Origin: Cordia subcordata | Taxonomy: Eukaryota > Streptophyta > Magnoliopsida > Boraginales > Cordiaceae | Assembly: GCA_028554755.1 (NCBI GenBank) | Contig: JAPTOF010000019.1 | Coordinates: 9,001,501 to 9,065,500 of the forward strand | Direction of reading: 5' to 3' | DNA length: 64,000 bases | Shown: positions 23,512-33,737 of the stretch, one piece after another | How positions within the stretch are numbered: position 1 is the stretch's first letter | Layout: the number at the start of each line of letters is the position of its first letter | Made by a program: the position numbers and the translations under genes | The notes under the pieces: generated by a model | The model's input: the letters and a program-made list of their open reading frames with translations, nothing else | What the model was told of the DNA's origin: nothing | The model's database searches: none

Positions 23512-24003
23512 CCACTAAAAGTGCATGAAAATGAAATTGGAACTCTTGGATGTGATTTTGGCCAAAAAAATGAAAACGGAGAGGATTGCCGAAGTGATGA
23601 CGATACCACGCATGCTTGGAGAATGACATCAAAAGATGATGTCAATGTTACCATCGACAGTGCTAAATTACCTAATTTAACATCAACTCAAAATTAATAG
23701 TTCGAACAAAATCAAGGTTGTCAGAGTATAAATAAACCAATATCCTCTCTACACGTTTAAGCTTTTAGATGATGTGGTCACTCCAATACCACTGAAAGTG
23801 CACGAAAATGAAATTGGAATTCTTGGATGTGATTTTGGCCGAAAAAATGAAAATAGAGAGGATTGCCGAAGTGATGACGATACCATGCATGCCTGGAGAA
23901 TGACATCAAAAGATGATGTCAATGTCACCATCGAAAGTGCTAAATTACCCAACTTAACATCAACTCAGAATTAATAATTCGAACTAAATTAAGGTTGTCA
24001 GAT
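23451..24003 (+). repeat. 277-bp tandem duplication including the TRIM 3' LTR
   Basis: 23451-23727 and 23728-24003 repeat the same sequence: the LTR tail, the CCACT site, and about 200 bp of old element leader that can be read as a 66-residue ORF in each copy. U3 has one copy (about 45560-45775) without LTR sequence, so the duplication followed TRIM insertion. The ORFs match no family I recognise. Confidence 0.88.
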
Positions 24004-24524
24004 TTAATAACTCAATATGCACACCACATCACCGAACCATGTGACGATGAGAAAGCACAGAAAAACAAATAGGCCACAATAAGACCAAGCCAAGAAAGTT
24101 CTTATATAAAAGAACTACTACTAGCCTCAATAGTAGAGTAAATCTCTCTATGAGAGAGAAGTTAGAAGTTCTTATAGTTGATTCGAAATGCAACGCCGTC
24201 TTAGTAATTAAATAAAATTTTAGCTACAAATTGTAGTAACTAATATTTTGTCTTGTTGTCTAATGTACGTTGTAGATATCTAATCAATAAAGCGGATGGC
24301 CTCATACCTTATCATGACAAGATTACGTTGAAGGGACTATCAAGGAATATCCAGAATTTTCTTTAATTTGAAAATGTTAACATTGTTAACTTTCTATAAA
24401 ATGGTTCAAAATCTTTTATGTAATGTTTTGGAAACTTTATGACCTACCGCAAGTAAATCAAAAAATGATATGTGAGTACTACGAAGAATTCTGCGCCATA
24501 TTTTTTTAGTTTAGATCGGAGGTT
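24004..24524. other. Non-coding U2 DNA left of the Tat element
   Basis: Aligns with U1 2415-2754 plus 3490-3550 and with U3 45780-46318. It carries the uninterrupted target site of hAT copy A near 24440. Confidence 0.75.
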
Positions 24525-25007
24525 TGTATGGGCCAGAAATCTTTGGACCCGGAAAGGTCCATATTTGCGTTTGGATCAAGGCTTAGCTTATTGGGCTTAA
24601 GCTTAAAATAGATTAAAGCTGAGAGCCCATTGGGATATGCCCAACTAGTCAAGTGGATCGATGAATAACGAGATAAGTACAATCTGACAATCTGATAAGA
24701 TAGAATTCAACATACCGACTAGTAGAGATAGATAGAGATACGTGAATAGAAGTCAAGAAGGACTCTTCCGTGGGGAGCTATAAGAACACGTTTCACCATA
24801 ACAGAAAGGTATCGGTTTTTACTCAAGAACCTCTTAATTATTCCAAATATATTTCTACATCCTCAATCAATACTGACTTGAGCGTCGGAGTATCTTTGGC
24901 CGGCACCACACCGGTGTCAAGGATTTTCGCGCTTATTACGTTTTCTGGTCTTGTAGGTTATCGAGCCCAACCAACCCTACATGCGATTTAGAGAAATACC
25001 CTCTACA
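24525..25007 (+). repeat. 5' LTR of the Tat element
   Basis: 483 bp from TGTATGGGCC to CCTCTACA. The first 135 bp match the truncated 3' LTR. Confidence 0.9.
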
Positions 25008-25010
25008 ATT

Positions 25011-25027
25011 TGGCGCCTACCGTGGGG
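25011..25027 (+). promoter_or_regulatory. Primer binding site of the Tat element
   Basis: TGGCGCCTACCGTGGGG, the form usual for plant Tat/Ogre-type elements. It begins 3 bases after the LTR. Confidence 0.85.
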
Positions 25028-25087
25028 CCTCGATAACCGATTTCACAACTAGAAATTATACGTTCACGCCAAACCGACGACAGAACC

Positions 25088-25228
25088 ATGACCGACCCTA
25101 GTTCTAGCAGTTATACTGATATGCAAGCCATCCTGACAAAGGTGACGGCGTACGAAGAGAAAATTGCAATGTATGAAAGCAGGTTCAACGATGTGGAGGC
25201 CGAAAACAACGCCATACGCCAAGGGACG
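25088..25228 (+). pseudogene. Tat gag N-terminus, cut short by a deletion
   Basis: An ATG at 25088 opens a frame (MTDPSSSSYTDMQ...) with a short coiled-coil-like stretch rich in Glu, Lys and Ala. This is typical of the start of Tat Gag. About 47 codons in, the sequence jumps to the integrase end. Capsid, nucleocapsid, protease, RT, RNase H and most of integrase are absent, so this is one large internal deletion. Confidence 0.75.
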
Positions 25229-25715
25229 ATAGGTAGAGGAACTTCCTGGTGTGTTGTGGTCTTATCGAACCACGGCTAGAACATCTACGGGAGAAACACC
25301 GTTTTCACTAGTATACGGTGTGGAGGCGGTTATCCCCACAGACGTTGGTCTTCCAACCCTCCAAGTCACCCAGGCTTCTGAAGAACAGAATGACAGAGGA
25401 ATGCGTTTCGAGCTTGATGCCACTGACGAAAAAAGGGAACAAGCCCTCATTCGAATGTCTACATATCAACGAAACGTCGCTAAATACTACAATAAAAACG
25501 TAAGCACGAGAATGTTCAAGCAAGGAGACTGGGTACTCAGGAGGGTCTTCGAAAATACCAAGGAAATAAACGCAGGGAAATTGGGACCCAACTGGGAAGG
25601 ACCTTATCAAATAACTGGAGTAATTGGATTGGGAGCATACAAGCTTTGTACGAAGGATGGCAAGGAGTTACCAAACAGCTGGAATGCGATTCATTTAAAG
25701 AAGTATCATTTTTAG
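25229..25715 (+). pseudogene. Tat integrase C-terminal remnant
   Basis: The frame carries ELPGVLWSYRTTARTSTGET and FSLVYGVEAVIPT, the conserved end of the gypsy integrase core. These are followed by KQGDWVLRR and KLGPNWEGPYQI, the integrase C-terminal SH3-like (GPY/F) module, and the frame stops at 25715. The catalytic D,D,E core is missing, so it cannot integrate DNA. The surviving part is uninterrupted, in keeping with the young LTRs. Confidence 0.92.
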
Positions 25716-25949
25716 TAAGTTTCTTTTCCTTTAGAAATAAATTATTAGGCGAGTGCTATTAGATGGGTCTCGTTTATAGGTTTTCTTTTTGTCTCTTTCT
25801 TTTTCTTTTCTTTTTCCTGTGATAGAGGTTAGATTATCATAGCAAAAGAAATAAGAAAACGGCATGAATAAGTATCTTTTTCTTCCGAGAAAAGGACCTT
25901 TTGCAAAACGACCAACAACGGTCTCATCTCCGTCAAAAGGTATGGCCAT

Positions 25950-26230
25950 AACGGTCACTCACATCGGCTAACAACAGCCTCTATACCTCGCGTTGGCTAA
26001 TAACAGCCCTTCTCTCTACTTCACATTGGCCAACAACGGCCTCTGTACCTCGCATCGGCTAACAGCAGCCTCTAACGGCCTCTATACCTCGCGGTGGCTA
26101 ATAACAGCCCTTCTCTGTACTTCACGTTGGCCAACAACGGCCTCGGTACCTCACGTCGGCTAACAACAGCCTCTATACCTCGCGTTGGCTAATAACAGCC
26201 CCTCTCCGCATGTCAGCTGGCAACAGCTAA
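25950..26230. repeat. Higher-order minisatellite in the Tat 3' region
   Basis: Three copies of an approximately 90-100-bp unit built from about 30-bp submonomers. These have the form GGCTAAYAACAGCC or GGCCAACAACGGCC, followed by CTCTATACCTC or TTCTCTCTACTTCA. Unit starts are near 25964, 26053 and 26154. Confidence 0.85.
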
Positions 26231-26568
26231 TATGCTTATAGACTAACAAATTAGTCTCCGTTTCTTACAAGTTTACAAAGCAAATTACCTGCCTCGGGCC
26301 AATGATAACTTTGAGAATTGATATCAAGCTTTCTTATAAGGAGAGACAGCCCGTCTCAATACGTTTATGTCAAATCACTGCCATTCGACAGGCTTGGCAT
26401 GTCTCATATTTGATGAGCAGATCAGATATATATATATGCGCATGTATGACAAAATTTATACAAATAAAGTCAGAGTTAAGATTCATTCTGATAAAAAGTA
26501 AGCACCAGCAATTTTACACTTTCAAACAAAGGAGGCATAGAGCAAAAAGAGTGAAATCAAAATGATTC

Positions 26569-28538
26569 CTATGCTCCTGTGCGGTCAGATAGACCGGCAC
26601 CTTCTGTGTCAGGGGGACCTGATACAGACGAAGGGTCAGCACTCAACCTGACTCGATCAACGCGAGGAGTCGGGGGAGTGATAGTGGCATTAAAGCGATT
26701 GATGTCAACATTTGGGTACACCTGCTGAACTTTGCGTAAACAATTTTTGACAGCCTGCTCAGCAGCCTTCTCTGAGCTGAGCCTTGACACACTGGCAACG
26801 TATTTACCAAACTTCTTACTCCTCTTGTATTCACCCACAACGTTCCTCTTAGCTTCTTCAACTTGGGAGTTGAATTTGGATTCAAGCTCCTCTTTGGCAA
26901 CTCCTGCAGCTGCGAGATCTTTTTCTGCTTTGGCAAGGGACGATCGTTCCATCTCTAGTTCCTTCGCCAACCTAAGACGGTGTGCTTGTTCGTCTATGAG
27001 TCCCGTTTCAGCTTTAACACGTGCTTCCCGCTCACTGGAGAGGAGGCGTTAAAGATCTCTGTATCTAGCCGACATATCCGGAACCATTCCCGCGAAGGAG
27101 GAAATTTCTGAAACAAGCTGTTAATAAAAAAAAAAAAAAAGTGAGGATTGTATGCAACACAAAAATATACATGTACGGGCGTACCGTCGTGCTCTTCTTC
27201 ATAAAGCTCTCAAATATGTCCTCTTCGATCATCGCGGGTATCGGGGTTGCAGTGAAGGAGGTAGTCAGATGTTGGAGTCGACTGGTAGACACTCCTTCTA
27301 CGTCAGGAAGACGGGACGAAGAGCTCCCTCTCCTCTTTTGATTATGAGCAAGCCTCTCAACTACTGCCATGGCGGTTCTCCGCTTTTCACCTACATAAAA
27401 AGAGAGAAAGTTTTTTTAAAAAAAGAAGACAACAGGGAAGAACAAAACTAAATGGAATCGTACCTGAGTCAGCCGAAGAAAAGGAGTCAATGGTCTCTAA
27501 GTCGATAGGGATGTTCGGGAGATCACTGTCTGAAGAACCACTGGCATTCGTATCCCCTTCTGTTGTAGCAGGTGTAGCCTTGTCTTCTTCGTCATCACGA
27601 TCACCTTCTATTTCCCCGGAACTTCTCGAAGGTGGTGAAGAGTCCAACTCAGCGGGACAAGAAGTAGCGACAGCGCTAGAAGAAGGTTCGCCACCCATAA
27701 CAGAGCTACGGGCCCGACGTCGCGTATTTTTCGTTACATGAGTGGACCGATCTATCTCAAGACTGATTCCAGTGCTCAGACATACCCTGGGAACTAATGG
27801 AATGGCAAAGCCTCCTGCAACAAGATTGTCACGGGTAATTAAGTCTCTCACATGAAATAGCTGACTCCTGCATTCTTCGGCTAAAGAAAGCAGAGTTCTC
27901 CGTATGTCTTCACTCAACTTGGGTAGTTCGTTCTGTGCCAACGTAACCCACAACTGGGGGACATCCCAAACACCATGTATCCATGCAAGGAACAAGTACT
28001 TTCCTCTCCACGAGCCGTCATCATCAGACCGAAAAGACTCAAGAAGCCTATAACTCCCGCGAGTAGAGAGGCCGAACCAGCCAGGTTTTTTGGCAGATCG
28101 GACAAAGGTGAACAGTGTCTTGAAAATAGGAATCGAGAAACGAACGCCCTTTTTCTGTAGTAAGATGAGCGCCGCCAACATGATTTTCCATCCGTATGGG
28201 TGCAGTTGCCCGGGGCTAATTCCATAGGAGTTGAAAATGGCGCACAGGTAAGGATGAAAAGGAACCCGGATCCCCAAGTCAAGGACGTCCTGGAACATGG
28301 TTATTTCTCCTTCGACACAGGAGCTCGACCAATCTCCAGGCCTCGGCTGTACCACCACGACATCCTCACTTAGCTGACTGGATTCGCTGTAGAACCTGAA
28401 TTCTTCTTCTGTAGTAGTACATCGAATTCCCTCTGCAAAAAATTCACCGGTTGGTTCTCGGCGTCTCATTCCGAGACGAGGGGCAATGCGTAACTTGGGA
28501 CTGGATTCGGTTTGATCAACTTGTTTAGTCCGCGGCAT
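26569..28538 (-). pseudogene. Antisense ORF of the Tat element (Transposase_28-type), three exons, one stop
   Basis: Exon 1 (ATG at 28538 to about 27458) contains the conserved block IRVPFHPYLCAIFNSYGI and LHPYGWKIMLAALIL of the putative gypsy-type transposon domain (PF04195), then an acidic Ser-rich tail. A donor TCAG|GTACG and an acceptor TATGTAG|GTGAAAAG (about 27395) join in frame to exon 2 (about 27394-27187). A second donor ACG|GTACGC and acceptor ATTAACAG|CTTG (about 27120) lead into exon 3, which ends at 26569 and is rich in Ala, Glu and Lys (probable coiled coil). One TAA (about 27052) interrupts exon 3; the frame is open on both sides. Antisense genes of this type are known in Tat elements and their role is unresolved. 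Splice sites are inferred from sequence only. Confidence 0.82.
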
Positions 28539-28621
28539 CTTTATTTAGTTGTGAAAACGCCTAAGAAGTTCAGGATCGCGCCTGCCAAATGAAATGGAGC
28601 AAGAAGTTAGTATGTCATGCC

Positions 28622-28623
<2 letters not shown>

Positions 28624-28661
<38 letters not shown>
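28624..28661. repeat. (TA)n microsatellite
   Basis: About 19 TA units between the antisense ORF start and the tRNA-like module. Confidence 0.95.
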
Positions 28662-28666
<5 letters not shown>

Positions 28667-28765
28667 GAAAGCTCGACAGCGCCGCGTATCAATCTGTTAT
28701 TATCAGGCGATCGTGACGACCCAAACCATCACGACCTGCGCAATAAATCATCACCGCTCTAGTTT

Positions 28766-28840
28766 TACACCAGCCGGGAATCGAACCCGGATCTGTACCA
28801 TGGCAGGGTACTATTCTAATGCACGCTAAGCTACTCGGCC
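28766..28840 (-). ncRNA. tRNA-Gly(GCC)-like Pol III module (tRNA pseudogene or SINE head)
   Basis: On the - strand the 3' two thirds match plant tRNA-Gly(GCC). The anticodon stem GTACC/GGTAC is perfect around loop CTGCCAT (anticodon GCC at 28804-28802), and the T stem CCGGG/CCCGG is perfect around TTCGATT. An A box (TAGCTTAGCGTG, one mismatch) and an exact B box (GGTTCGATTCC) are present. The 5' acceptor half does not pair with the 3' half and the D arm carries extra bases, so it is not a normal tRNA. No T-run terminator follows closely. It sits about 230 bp upstream of, and on the same strand as, the antisense ORF start. Confidence 0.7.
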
Positions 28841-28983
28841 TTGCGTGCTAACTGGGCATTCTTGGTCGAGCAGGCAAAGGAGACCGAAGAAGATGAGGAT
28901 GATGATCCAATGGCATGTCGAATATACGATAATTGTTGGTTTGCATACGAGTGTTGCCGTAAGCTTGGGGTTATATGTTTATA

Positions 28984-29066
28984 TTGGCCGATATACATAT
29001 ATATACATATACATATATACATATACATATATATACATATATACATATACATATATATATATATGT
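28984..29066. repeat. (TATACA)n / (TA)n tract
   Basis: Irregular CATATATACATATACATA repeats inside the Tat 3' region. Confidence 0.9.
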
Positions 29067-29326
29067 AAATATAAAAAAAAAAGAAGAAGAAGAAGAGAAA
29101 GACAAAGGTTGATCGGGCGATGGGGCCGAGAGGTCGGGTTCGGCCCCTTAAGGAGTGTGCGAAAAGTAAATGGTGCAGTATCACAATCTTACCAGAGAGC
29201 TATGTGACGCGGCCTTGCATGTTGATCGTGTGTTTTTGGGTTGTAGACGTTGGAAGATCTCGTCAAACGCCTGATGATTAGCGATAAGTTTTCAAGCTAG
29301 AGTGATTTGGAGAAGGCCTTTATAAG

Positions 29327-29655
29327 CTAGCTTTCATGGACATTTCATCGAACATTTGGAAGTTGCCAACATGGGGTGTTACCTTTACATGCTAACTTTC
29401 ATTGGCATTTCATCAAACACTTGGTGGTTGCCAACTTTGGATGTCATTCTTATATGTTAACTTTCATTGGCATTTCATCAAACACTTGGTGGTTGCCAAC
29501 TTTGGATGTCATTCTTACATGATAACTTTCATTGGCATTTCATCAAACACTTGGTGGTTGTCAACTTAGGATGTCATTCTCACATGTCAACTTTCATTGG
29601 CATTTCATCGAATACATGGTAGATGTTAACTTCCGATTGCATCAAGCGCGGGGCA
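29327..29655. repeat. 65-bp tandem repeat, five copies, in the Tat 3' untranslated region
   Basis: The word ATTGGCATTTCATC (or a variant) recurs at 29336, 29401, 29466, 29531 and 29596, exactly 65 bp apart. The central three copies are nearly identical and the outer two are diverged. Tandem arrays in the 3' UTR of Tat-like elements are known sources of satellites. Confidence 0.95.
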
Positions 29656-30398
29656 TGCAAGAATTTGGAGTCAAGCAAGCTTCGGTCGAACAAGAGAAAA
29701 CGTTACTAGCAGGAGGTAGAAATCTAATTGTCCGATGCTTGCACAAACATTTCGAGACAAGTACTTCCATTAATCAACAAGCCAGTAGACTTGATTTTCA
29801 ATACTAATAAGGCCATGTTTTATATTGTGAGTGCCGTGCAATGGACAAGGATGTCAAGTTAAGGAGCTAGACATAACGTGATGGTGGTGTATGTTGCGGT
29901 GCGGCTCCGAAATGGTTTTTGTCGAAGGCTCTTGTTTTAAGGCTTGGTCTTCGGTTGAGTTAAGAAAAGATAGTAATATCAATGTTGAAGAAGAAAGGAG
30001 GCCATGCGATGGTTGTAGCTTATAGGCAGGTGTAACACGACACGTTAAGTATGGTGGGTGTTCATGTTGAGGACACAAGTAGTGTGCAGTTCAAAGAGAC
30101 TATCCTATGATATATGTTGTAGTCCGGGAATTATAATATCGACAAGGCGGCTATAGGCATGAGTCCGCGTGACGGGTCATCTTTGTTAAAGCAATTTGTA
30201 GGCAGCATATGCTCCACAACGTCAAATCGCATAATCAAAGTTGGATATGGAGGCGTCCACTGAAAAGTACATATGCACGCATTTAAGGTGAATAACGTTG
30301 GGGAGATTTCGTGTCAGAAGGTTGCATAATGTTTGCATGGTGATTAGTTCGACGATGTGCAGCGCTACTCTCTGAATTGAAGAACTCCAACTCAGAGA
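29656..30398. other. Tat 3' untranslated region
   Basis: No recognisable protein. Moderately GC-rich compared with the flanks, ending in the polypurine stretch before the 3' LTR. Confidence 0.7.
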
Positions 30399-30410
30399 GT
30401 GGGGGACAGT

Positions 30411-30545
30411 TGTTTGGGCCAGAAATCTTTGGACCCGGAAAGGTCCATATTTGTGTTTGGATCAAGGCTTAGCTTATTGGGCTTAAGCTTAAAATAGATT
30501 AAAGCTGAGAGCCCATTGGGATATGCCCAACTAGTCAAGTGGATC
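30411..30545 (+). repeat. Truncated 3' LTR of the Tat element
   Basis: Starts TGTTTGGGCC directly after GGGGGACAGT and matches the first 135 bp of the 5' LTR. It ends abruptly at GTGGATC, where U2 DNA (CCATCTAAAGTTTAACC) resumes. Confidence 0.9.
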
Positions 30546-31097
30546 TTCCATCTAAAGTTTAACCTCAAAATTCTTTAGTCACATAAAACCTAATATAAAA
30601 AAAATTAACTAATTTCTGACCCAATATCAAAAATTAATTCACTTTCAAAGTTTTTGGGAAAAAAAATCCATAAATAATAATTTTCAAAAACAAATCATTT
30701 TTTTCTAATTAAACAAACGGGAGCCCAGACTTGCCAGTTGCTGGACGAAAAGATACAAGAACGAAGAAGTTAGTAAAAATTAGCACAGATGGAGATTTTA
30801 TGTGGACCCAATGATTAGGTCATAGTCCAACAAAAAACTTATCAATTACTGAGATCACATGCAACCAGGTTTAGGAACAGTTTCACCAGCACATGCATTA
30901 AGATACCTTCAAAAGGGGAGCATGTGTTATTTAAAAGTTCGTGCATGTCATCATCCTAAGTTTACTGAAATTGCCACATGCTAATAGCCCCTTAAATGTA
31001 GGGCAGGTAAAGTGAATTATTAAATAATTTTTTTCCCTAAGAGCAAAAAAAAATGGAGATAAGCACATCAAATATAAAAATCATAGTTAGTACTATT

Positions 31098-31794
31098 CTG
31101 TAATACATCAAAAGTGTATCAAACTCTTTGTAATTTAAAAAGTTGCTCAAAACCTCTTTATGGTTCATAAAAGTATATCGAACCTCCCTGCTCTTAAAAA
31201 ATTTCATTATCTTTAACTATAATTGTCTGAAATTACTTAAATTATTTTTCTCTCTTTTATAAAAGAAATATTTTGTTAAAAAGATTTAACCCTCCACCTC
31301 AAATTAAACAACAAATACTCTAAACAATTAGGCTATAAACAATTAGTGCTTTAACTTAATTTTATTTTGATTTATATTTAAAAATAAATCAACATATTTA
31401 TTTATAATTGAGAGGTGGGCAAATCTTTGGTAGACTCAAAAGTTAAATATCCCATCACTGTTATTAGCGTTCACCTATGGAATTTCACAAAAGCAATGAA
31501 TGAATAAACCCATGAGTTAATACTTCAGTACTGCAAATTCAAGTTAATTTTTTTGACAAGTTAAATTTTCTAGGTTTCAAGAAATGAATCAAATTTAGAT
31601 TGACATTTCTTTTCTAGAAGAGAAGGATAATTTAGGTAATTTTGAAAATTCATAATTAAAGATAACGAATTTTTTAACGACAGGGAATTTGGTACACTTT
31701 TATAGACCATAGGGGAGTTATGTAAGACTTTTTAGACTACAAGGGAATTCAGTGTATTTTTGATTAACCACAAAGAGTTCAGTGCATTTTACCT
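31098..31794. mobile_element. MULE-like MITE, U2 copy (left end truncated)
   Basis: Same element as 47201-47903, with long inverted arms of about 120 bp at 31098-31215 and 31665-31794. The right duplication TTTAATTTA is at 31795-31803. The first 30 or so bases and the left duplication are deleted. Confidence 0.82.
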
Positions 31795-31807
31795 TTTAAT
31801 TTATTTA

Positions 31808-32090
31808 CTAATAAAAATCCAAGTGATGTGCATCTTGCAGATTACTCCATACCTAATTTTCTTTTTTAATCACATTAGGGGGAGTGCAAGAAAAATTTTC
31901 TTTTCCCACCAGGCACCAATTAAAATTTTCCTTTCCCACCAGGCACCAATTACTTCATTACTAATAAAAGTCCAAGTGATGTGCAACTTGCAGATTACTC
32001 CATACCTACTTTTCTTTTTTAATCACAATAGGGGGAGTGTAAGACAAATTTTCTTTTCCCACCAGACACCAATTACTTTCATCTAGCTGT
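31808..32090. repeat. 153-bp tandem duplication, U2-specific
   Basis: CTAATAAAAATCCAAGTG at 31808 recurs at 31961. A nested 30-bp duplication (TTCCCACCAGGCACCAATTA) lies at 31892-31952. U3 (47917-48050) and U1 (12950-13040) have a single copy. Confidence 0.88.
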
Positions 32091-32139
32091 GCTTTTAAAT
32101 AAATTACAGTCAATTATTATTATTATTTTTTGTCGCTTA

Positions 32140-32364
32140 GAGCTTGTTTGTATTGAATTTTTTCAAAAATATATTTTTTCTAAAGCATATGAAAAAGGTA
32201 TTCTTCTGAGATTCTGAGAAAAGATAAAATTAATTTTAGATGAAATTAATTTTCTTTCAAAATTTTAATTTTTTAAAAATTTAATTCAAATACTTATTAT
32301 ATAAAATATATTTTTTTCTTGAAAAAAGTACTTATTAATGGAAAAGGACAATCAAAATAAGCCC
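32140..32364. mobile_element. Tourist-like MITE, U2 copy
   Basis: Orthologue of 13091-13266 and 48097-48304, beginning GAGCTTGTTTGTATTGA after TTA. Confidence 0.6.
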
Positions 32365-33061
32365 TTCGTCCCGACAGTTAGCTTAACCTTCAAAGTGATG
32401 ACAATCACATGTCCTTCAATTGGTGCAGATAGCACCTACTCCCACATTTTGAATTTTAAGAGATAAAGAGAATAAAAAGAAAAAAAATTAAAGAATTTTG
32501 AAAAAAAAAATAATGAAGTAATGGTGGAAATGGTAAGGGAGTGTGCTGGCGAAGATTATGTCATAAACATAATTTATGAAAGTTAACTTATCTTTTTATA
32601 ATTGATATACTTATATATCGGGATATAGTCTACATGGTCTTAGCGTGGGGACCAAATTGAAAGATCACCGGATTACCAAAAGCTACGAGATTCAAATGGA
32701 TTCGGGATCGTATTAATTTTTTTAATCCTTGAAATAACTATTTGATTAATGATAGTTTCGTTGTTACATTTGATCTTTCCATGTTTCAATAAATTCCGGT
32801 GGTCACCCATTTTTAAAAAGAAAAAGATAAAACGAAAAAAAGAAATCTCCACTTGTCATTTGAATATTTTCCATTGAAAAGAAAACTCCAGGAGGAATGT
32901 CCTTTGTTTTTCAGCATGCACCGATTCTTTTGAGGGTGTTACTTGTGCTTTGATATTTAAAAGTTGTTTATAAATATTAATTACTATCAAATAAATTCAA
33001 ATAAGAAAACGGGCTTAATTATCTTTGTCACTAGCATTTTCTATTGTCACTAGGCACTTAG

Positions 33062-33737
33062 TGCATGTCGGCAACAGCTTTTCAAGTAGCGTTTAGCGTT
33101 TGACTGGTCAAAATATTATTTTGCTAAATTATTGCTGTTCGGTAAACTAGTGTTTCAAGTAGCTTTTTAGGTAGCTTTTAGCGTTTCAGATAACTTTTAG
33201 CTTTTCATTTTTTTTTGGCAATTCTACACTTTTTGCATTTTTTAATTTTTATATTCTTTTCCAATCTCTCCCTATATTTTTACCTTTTCCTTCACAAATA
33301 TAAAGAAGAAATAATATAAAAATGAATTTCAATTTCTATATGATCAACATTACCAAAAGCATAAGTTTTATTAGTACTTTTTTTAACAAAATACTTTTGA
33401 ATCTATTAAAATTAATTTTTGCAATATTGATATAAAAGTTTTATCAAAAAATTAGTTATACTTTAATATTAAAATATGATTATGAAAATAAATATCTAAT
33501 TATGAAATATATTATTTTATTCCCATAATAGTAATATTAATTACAATTATCATAATAACAATAATAATAATAACATGGTATCAATGTCCTTTTACGTCAT
33601 TTAACGTTCATCAGCTAATCTAATAGCTAATTTTACCGAACACATTTTGTTCAATCAGCTAGTTAAACAACTATCCACTAACAGCTAAAATATAACAGCT
33701 ATCAGCTACTCTAATAGTTAAATTTGCCGAACAGGCC
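33062..33737. mobile_element. MITE with GGCCTGTTCGG terminus, U2-specific (676 bp)
   Basis: Its ends, TGCATGTCGGCAA and TTTGCCGAACAGGCC, form an inverted repeat. It is flanked by CTTAG on both sides (33057-33061 and 33738-33742). U3 at about 49650 reads GGCACTTAATGAATGC, the empty site. A member of the same family sits at 48717-49360 in U3, in opposite orientation and at a different site. Interior repeats of GTAGCTTTTAG type occur near both ends. Superfamily not determined. Confidence 0.75.

Larger units (their letters stand above)
24525..30545 (+). mobile_element. Ty3/gypsy Tat-lineage LTR retrotransposon, internally deleted and 3'-truncated
   Basis: 5' LTR 24525-25007, primer site 25011-25027, a gag start fused to an integrase C-terminus, a long 3' region with an antisense gene, and polypurine GAGTGGGGGACAG ahead of a 135-bp 3' LTR fragment (30411-30545). 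The TGGCGCC...GTGGGG primer site and the antisense Transposase_28-type ORF are known features of plant Tat elements. The two LTRs differ at only about 2 of 135 comparable bases, so the insertion is recent. The rest of the 3' LTR, and U2 flank equivalent to about 46319-46654, was lost in one deletion. Confidence 0.9.

Noticed and set aside
25262..25610. - strand ORFs opposite the Tat integrase tail
   Set aside because: Shadows of the real + strand integrase frame.
28766..28840. Functional tRNA-Gly gene
   Set aside because: The 5' acceptor strand does not pair with the 3' strand, the D arm has extra bases, and no T-run terminator follows.
28831..29207. ORFs of about 75-120 codons around the (TATACA)n tract
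   Set aside because: They are translations of microsatellite DNA (IYIYIY runs) on both strands.
29327..29655. CRISPR-like regular repeats
   Set aside because: The 65-bp monomers are contiguous with no unique spacers, and the DNA is a plant retrotransposon 3' region.
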